This document shows, piece by piece, positions 62,573-64,000 of a stretch of 64,000 bases of DNA. The DNA is taken from positions 62,001 through 126,000 of the forward strand of contig CAWERB010000023.1 of assembly GCA_963811335.1 (NCBI GenBank). The letters run 5' to 3'. Position 1 is the stretch's first letter. Every line of letters starts with the position of its first letter. The translations under genes were made by a program, and so were the position numbers. This stretch comes from Trebonia sp963811335 (lineage in GTDB: Bacteria; Actinomycetota; Actinomycetes; Streptosporangiales; Streptosporangiaceae). Under the pieces are notes generated by a model that did no database searches, had not been told where the DNA came from, and saw nothing but the letters and a program-made list of their open reading frames with translations.

Positions 62573-64000
62573 ATGCCGGAGGACTTCCTTACGCTGTACG
62601 CCAGGAGCCAGCCGAGCAAGGCGGCGGTGATCGAGGACCGGCCGGACGGTCAGGTCACCGTATGGTCGTACGCGGAGCTTGAGGCGCAGGCGAACCGGGT
62701 GGCGAACCTGCTGCTTTCGCTCGGAGTCACCCCTGGCAGCAAGGTCCTCTGGTGCGGGCCGAACTCACCGCAGGTGGTAGCGGTTATGAGCGCGGCGCGG
62801 AAGATCGGCGCGGTGGCCGTGCCGCTCAACTACCGGCTCACGCCGGAGGAGGCGAGCTACGTCGTCAACCACAGCGACGCCGAGATCGTCTACGCGGACT
62901 ACGAGTACGCGCCCATGTTCGCCGCGCTGCGCGGCGAGCTTGAGAAGGTGCGGCACGTCATCGTGGTCGGCGGCCCGGCCCCGGCCGGGATGCTGACCGA
63001 CGCCGACATCGCGGTCGCGCCGGACATCGCGCCCGACGTCGGCGACGTGGCCGGCGGTGGCGGCACCATGATCTACACCTCCGGCACCACCGGCAAGCCC
63101 AAGGGCGCGGTCCGGTTCGGCAGCGGCGCCACCGAGCACCTCCTCGCCCTGCTCAACCTGCTGCGCTACCGGCCAGAAGACATCTACATCACCTCGGGGC
63201 CGCTTTACCACAGCGGGCCGGGCGCGTTCCTCGGCGCCGGGCTCCTGTACGGCCAGACGGTCATCGTGCAGCGCAAGTTCGACGCGGAGGACTGGCTGCG
63301 GCTGGTCGACAAGTACCGGGCGAGCTCCACGTTCTCCGCGCCGGCGCTGATGCGGATGATCTGCGCGCTGCCTAAGGAGGTCAAGGACCGCTACGACCAC
63401 TCCAGCATGCACGTCATGATCGCCAACGCGGCGCCGTGGAGCTACGAGCTCAAGAAGCAGTACGTGGCGAACTTCCCGCCCGAGTCGCTGTTCGAGGTCT
63501 ACGGGTCGACGGAGCTCGGCGTGGACACCGTGCTGCTGCCCGAGGACCAGATGCGCAAGCCGGGGTCCTGCGGCCAGCCGGCGCCCGGCATCGAGATCAT
63601 GCTCTTCGACGAGCTCGGCCGCCCGGTCACCGGAACGGGGCCGGACCACGCGGGCGAGGTCTTCATCCGGTCGGGGAGCGTGTTCGACGCCTACTACAAG
63701 AACGAGGCCGGCTACGACGCGAATACCCGGGGCGACTACCACACGGTCGGTGACGTCGCCTACTGGGACGACGAGGGCTACCTGTACATCTGCGACCGCA
63801 AGAGCGACATGATCATCTCCGGCGGTATGAACATCTACCCCGCCGAGATCGAGGCGGCGCTCGAGCGGCACCCGGATATCTACGACGTCGCGGTGTTCGG
63901 GATACCGTCTGAGAAATTTGACGAGGCGGTGCACGCGACCGTGGTCCGCGCGCCGGACTCGACGCTGACCGCCGAGGAGGTGACCGCGTTCGCCCGGGAG
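62573..64000 (+). CDS. Acyl-CoA synthetase / AMP-dependent ligase (cut by the window end)
   Basis: It activates a carboxylic acid as acyl-AMP then acyl-CoA. The ATG at 62573 (preceded by GAGGGCGAGG) begins MPEDFLTLYARSQPSKAAVI. 476 codons are open to the end of the window. The P-loop YTSGTTGKPKGA is at about 168-179. The core motif is FEVYGSTELG, with GDVAYWDDEGYLYICDRKSDMIISGGMNIYP toward the end. No frameshift is seen. The chain-length class cannot be told. It follows the TnpB element by 136 nt. Confidence 0.95.
   Translation, partial: MPEDFLTLYARSQPSKAAVIEDRPDGQVTVWSYAELEAQANRVANLLLSLGVTPGSKVLWCGPNSPQVVAVMSAARKIGAVAVPLNYRLTPEEASYVVNHSDAEIVYADYEYAPMFAALRGELEKVRHVIVVGGPAPAGMLTDADIAVAPDIAPDVGDVAGGGGTMIYTSGTTGKPKGAVRFGSGATEHLLALLNLLRYRPEDIYITSGPLYHSGPGAFLGAGLLYGQTVIVQRKFDAEDWLRLVDKYRASSTFSAPALMRMICALPKEVKDRYDHSSMHVMIANAAPWSYELKKQYVANFPPESLFEVYGSTELGVDTVLLPEDQMRKPGSCGQPAPGIEIMLFDELGRPVTGTGPDHAGEVFIRSGSVFDAYYKNEAGYDANTRGDYHTVGDVAYWDDEGYLYICDRKSDMIISGGMNIYPAEIEAALERHPDIYDVAVFGIPSEKFDEAVHATVVRAPDSTLTAEEVTAFARE

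Overview
The window is very GC-rich DNA from an actinomycete (Actinomycetota). The evidence is the strong G/C bias at third codon positions, a WhiB regulator, a NirA-type sulfite reductase, the opcA/zwf/tal/tkt pentose-phosphate cluster, an XRE regulator with a DUF5753-type C-terminus, a DUF1707 protein and DUF222/HNH endonuclease remains. It reads as ordinary chromosome. A Streptosporangiales or Trebonia-like source is possible, but this rests only on remembered protein families. No rRNA, tRNA or CRISPR array was recognised.

Layout. 1-8.6 kb: an ABC transporter ATPase, a Rieske oxygenase, an MHYT membrane sensor, glutamate decarboxylase, an isochorismatase-fold hydrolase, a MarR/MFS efflux pair and a RibD-C reductase. 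8.6-13.3 kb: a graveyard with a frameshifted DUF222/HNH gene, an IS630 fragment, a heavily frameshifted IS701-type transposase and a 5'-truncated methyltransferase. 13.4-18 kb: frameshifted hisS, glgX and an SMP-30 gene. 18-21.5 kb: a compact sulfur-assimilation operon (sir, a 56-residue zinc-ribbon gene, cysH, sirohydrochlorin chelatase) joined by 4-nt overlaps. 21.9-26.9 kb: a small Cys-rich protein, a phosphoribosyltransferase, whiB and a very long Gln/Tyr/Gly-rich disordered protein. 27.4-32.3 kb: a small biosynthetic cluster (UbiA prenyltransferase, type III polyketide synthase, ICMT-like methyltransferase and FAD oxidoreductase, all overlapping, plus a divergent methyltransferase). 32.3-38.4 kb: MscS channel, acetate permease, RCK-type channel protein, DUF1707 protein, and an ECF42-like sigma factor with its DGPF/YCII partner. 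38.4-50.2 kb: the pentose phosphate pathway (pgl, opcA, zwf, tal, tkt; gnd nearby), a PrsW-like protease and an ECF41 sigma factor with its epimerase. 50.2-64 kb: assorted metabolic genes, two decayed oxidoreductase genes, an MmgE/PrpD pair, a lone TnpB and an acyl-CoA synthetase cut by the window end.

The most distinctive global feature is the number of broken genes. Single-base frameshifts or stops hit genes that should be essential or core (hisS, tal, pgl, glgX), which points to sequencing or assembly error. Several genes instead carry larger internal deletions (hydroxy-acid oxidase, DUF899, PaaI-like thioesterase) that base-call noise would not explain.

The best candidates for new biology are four. 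They are the type III PKS/UbiA cluster, the tandem DasR-like operators between tkt and the PrsW gene, the ECF42-like sigma factor whose C-terminal domain sits in a separate overlapping frame, and the solitary TnpB with its putative guide-RNA end.
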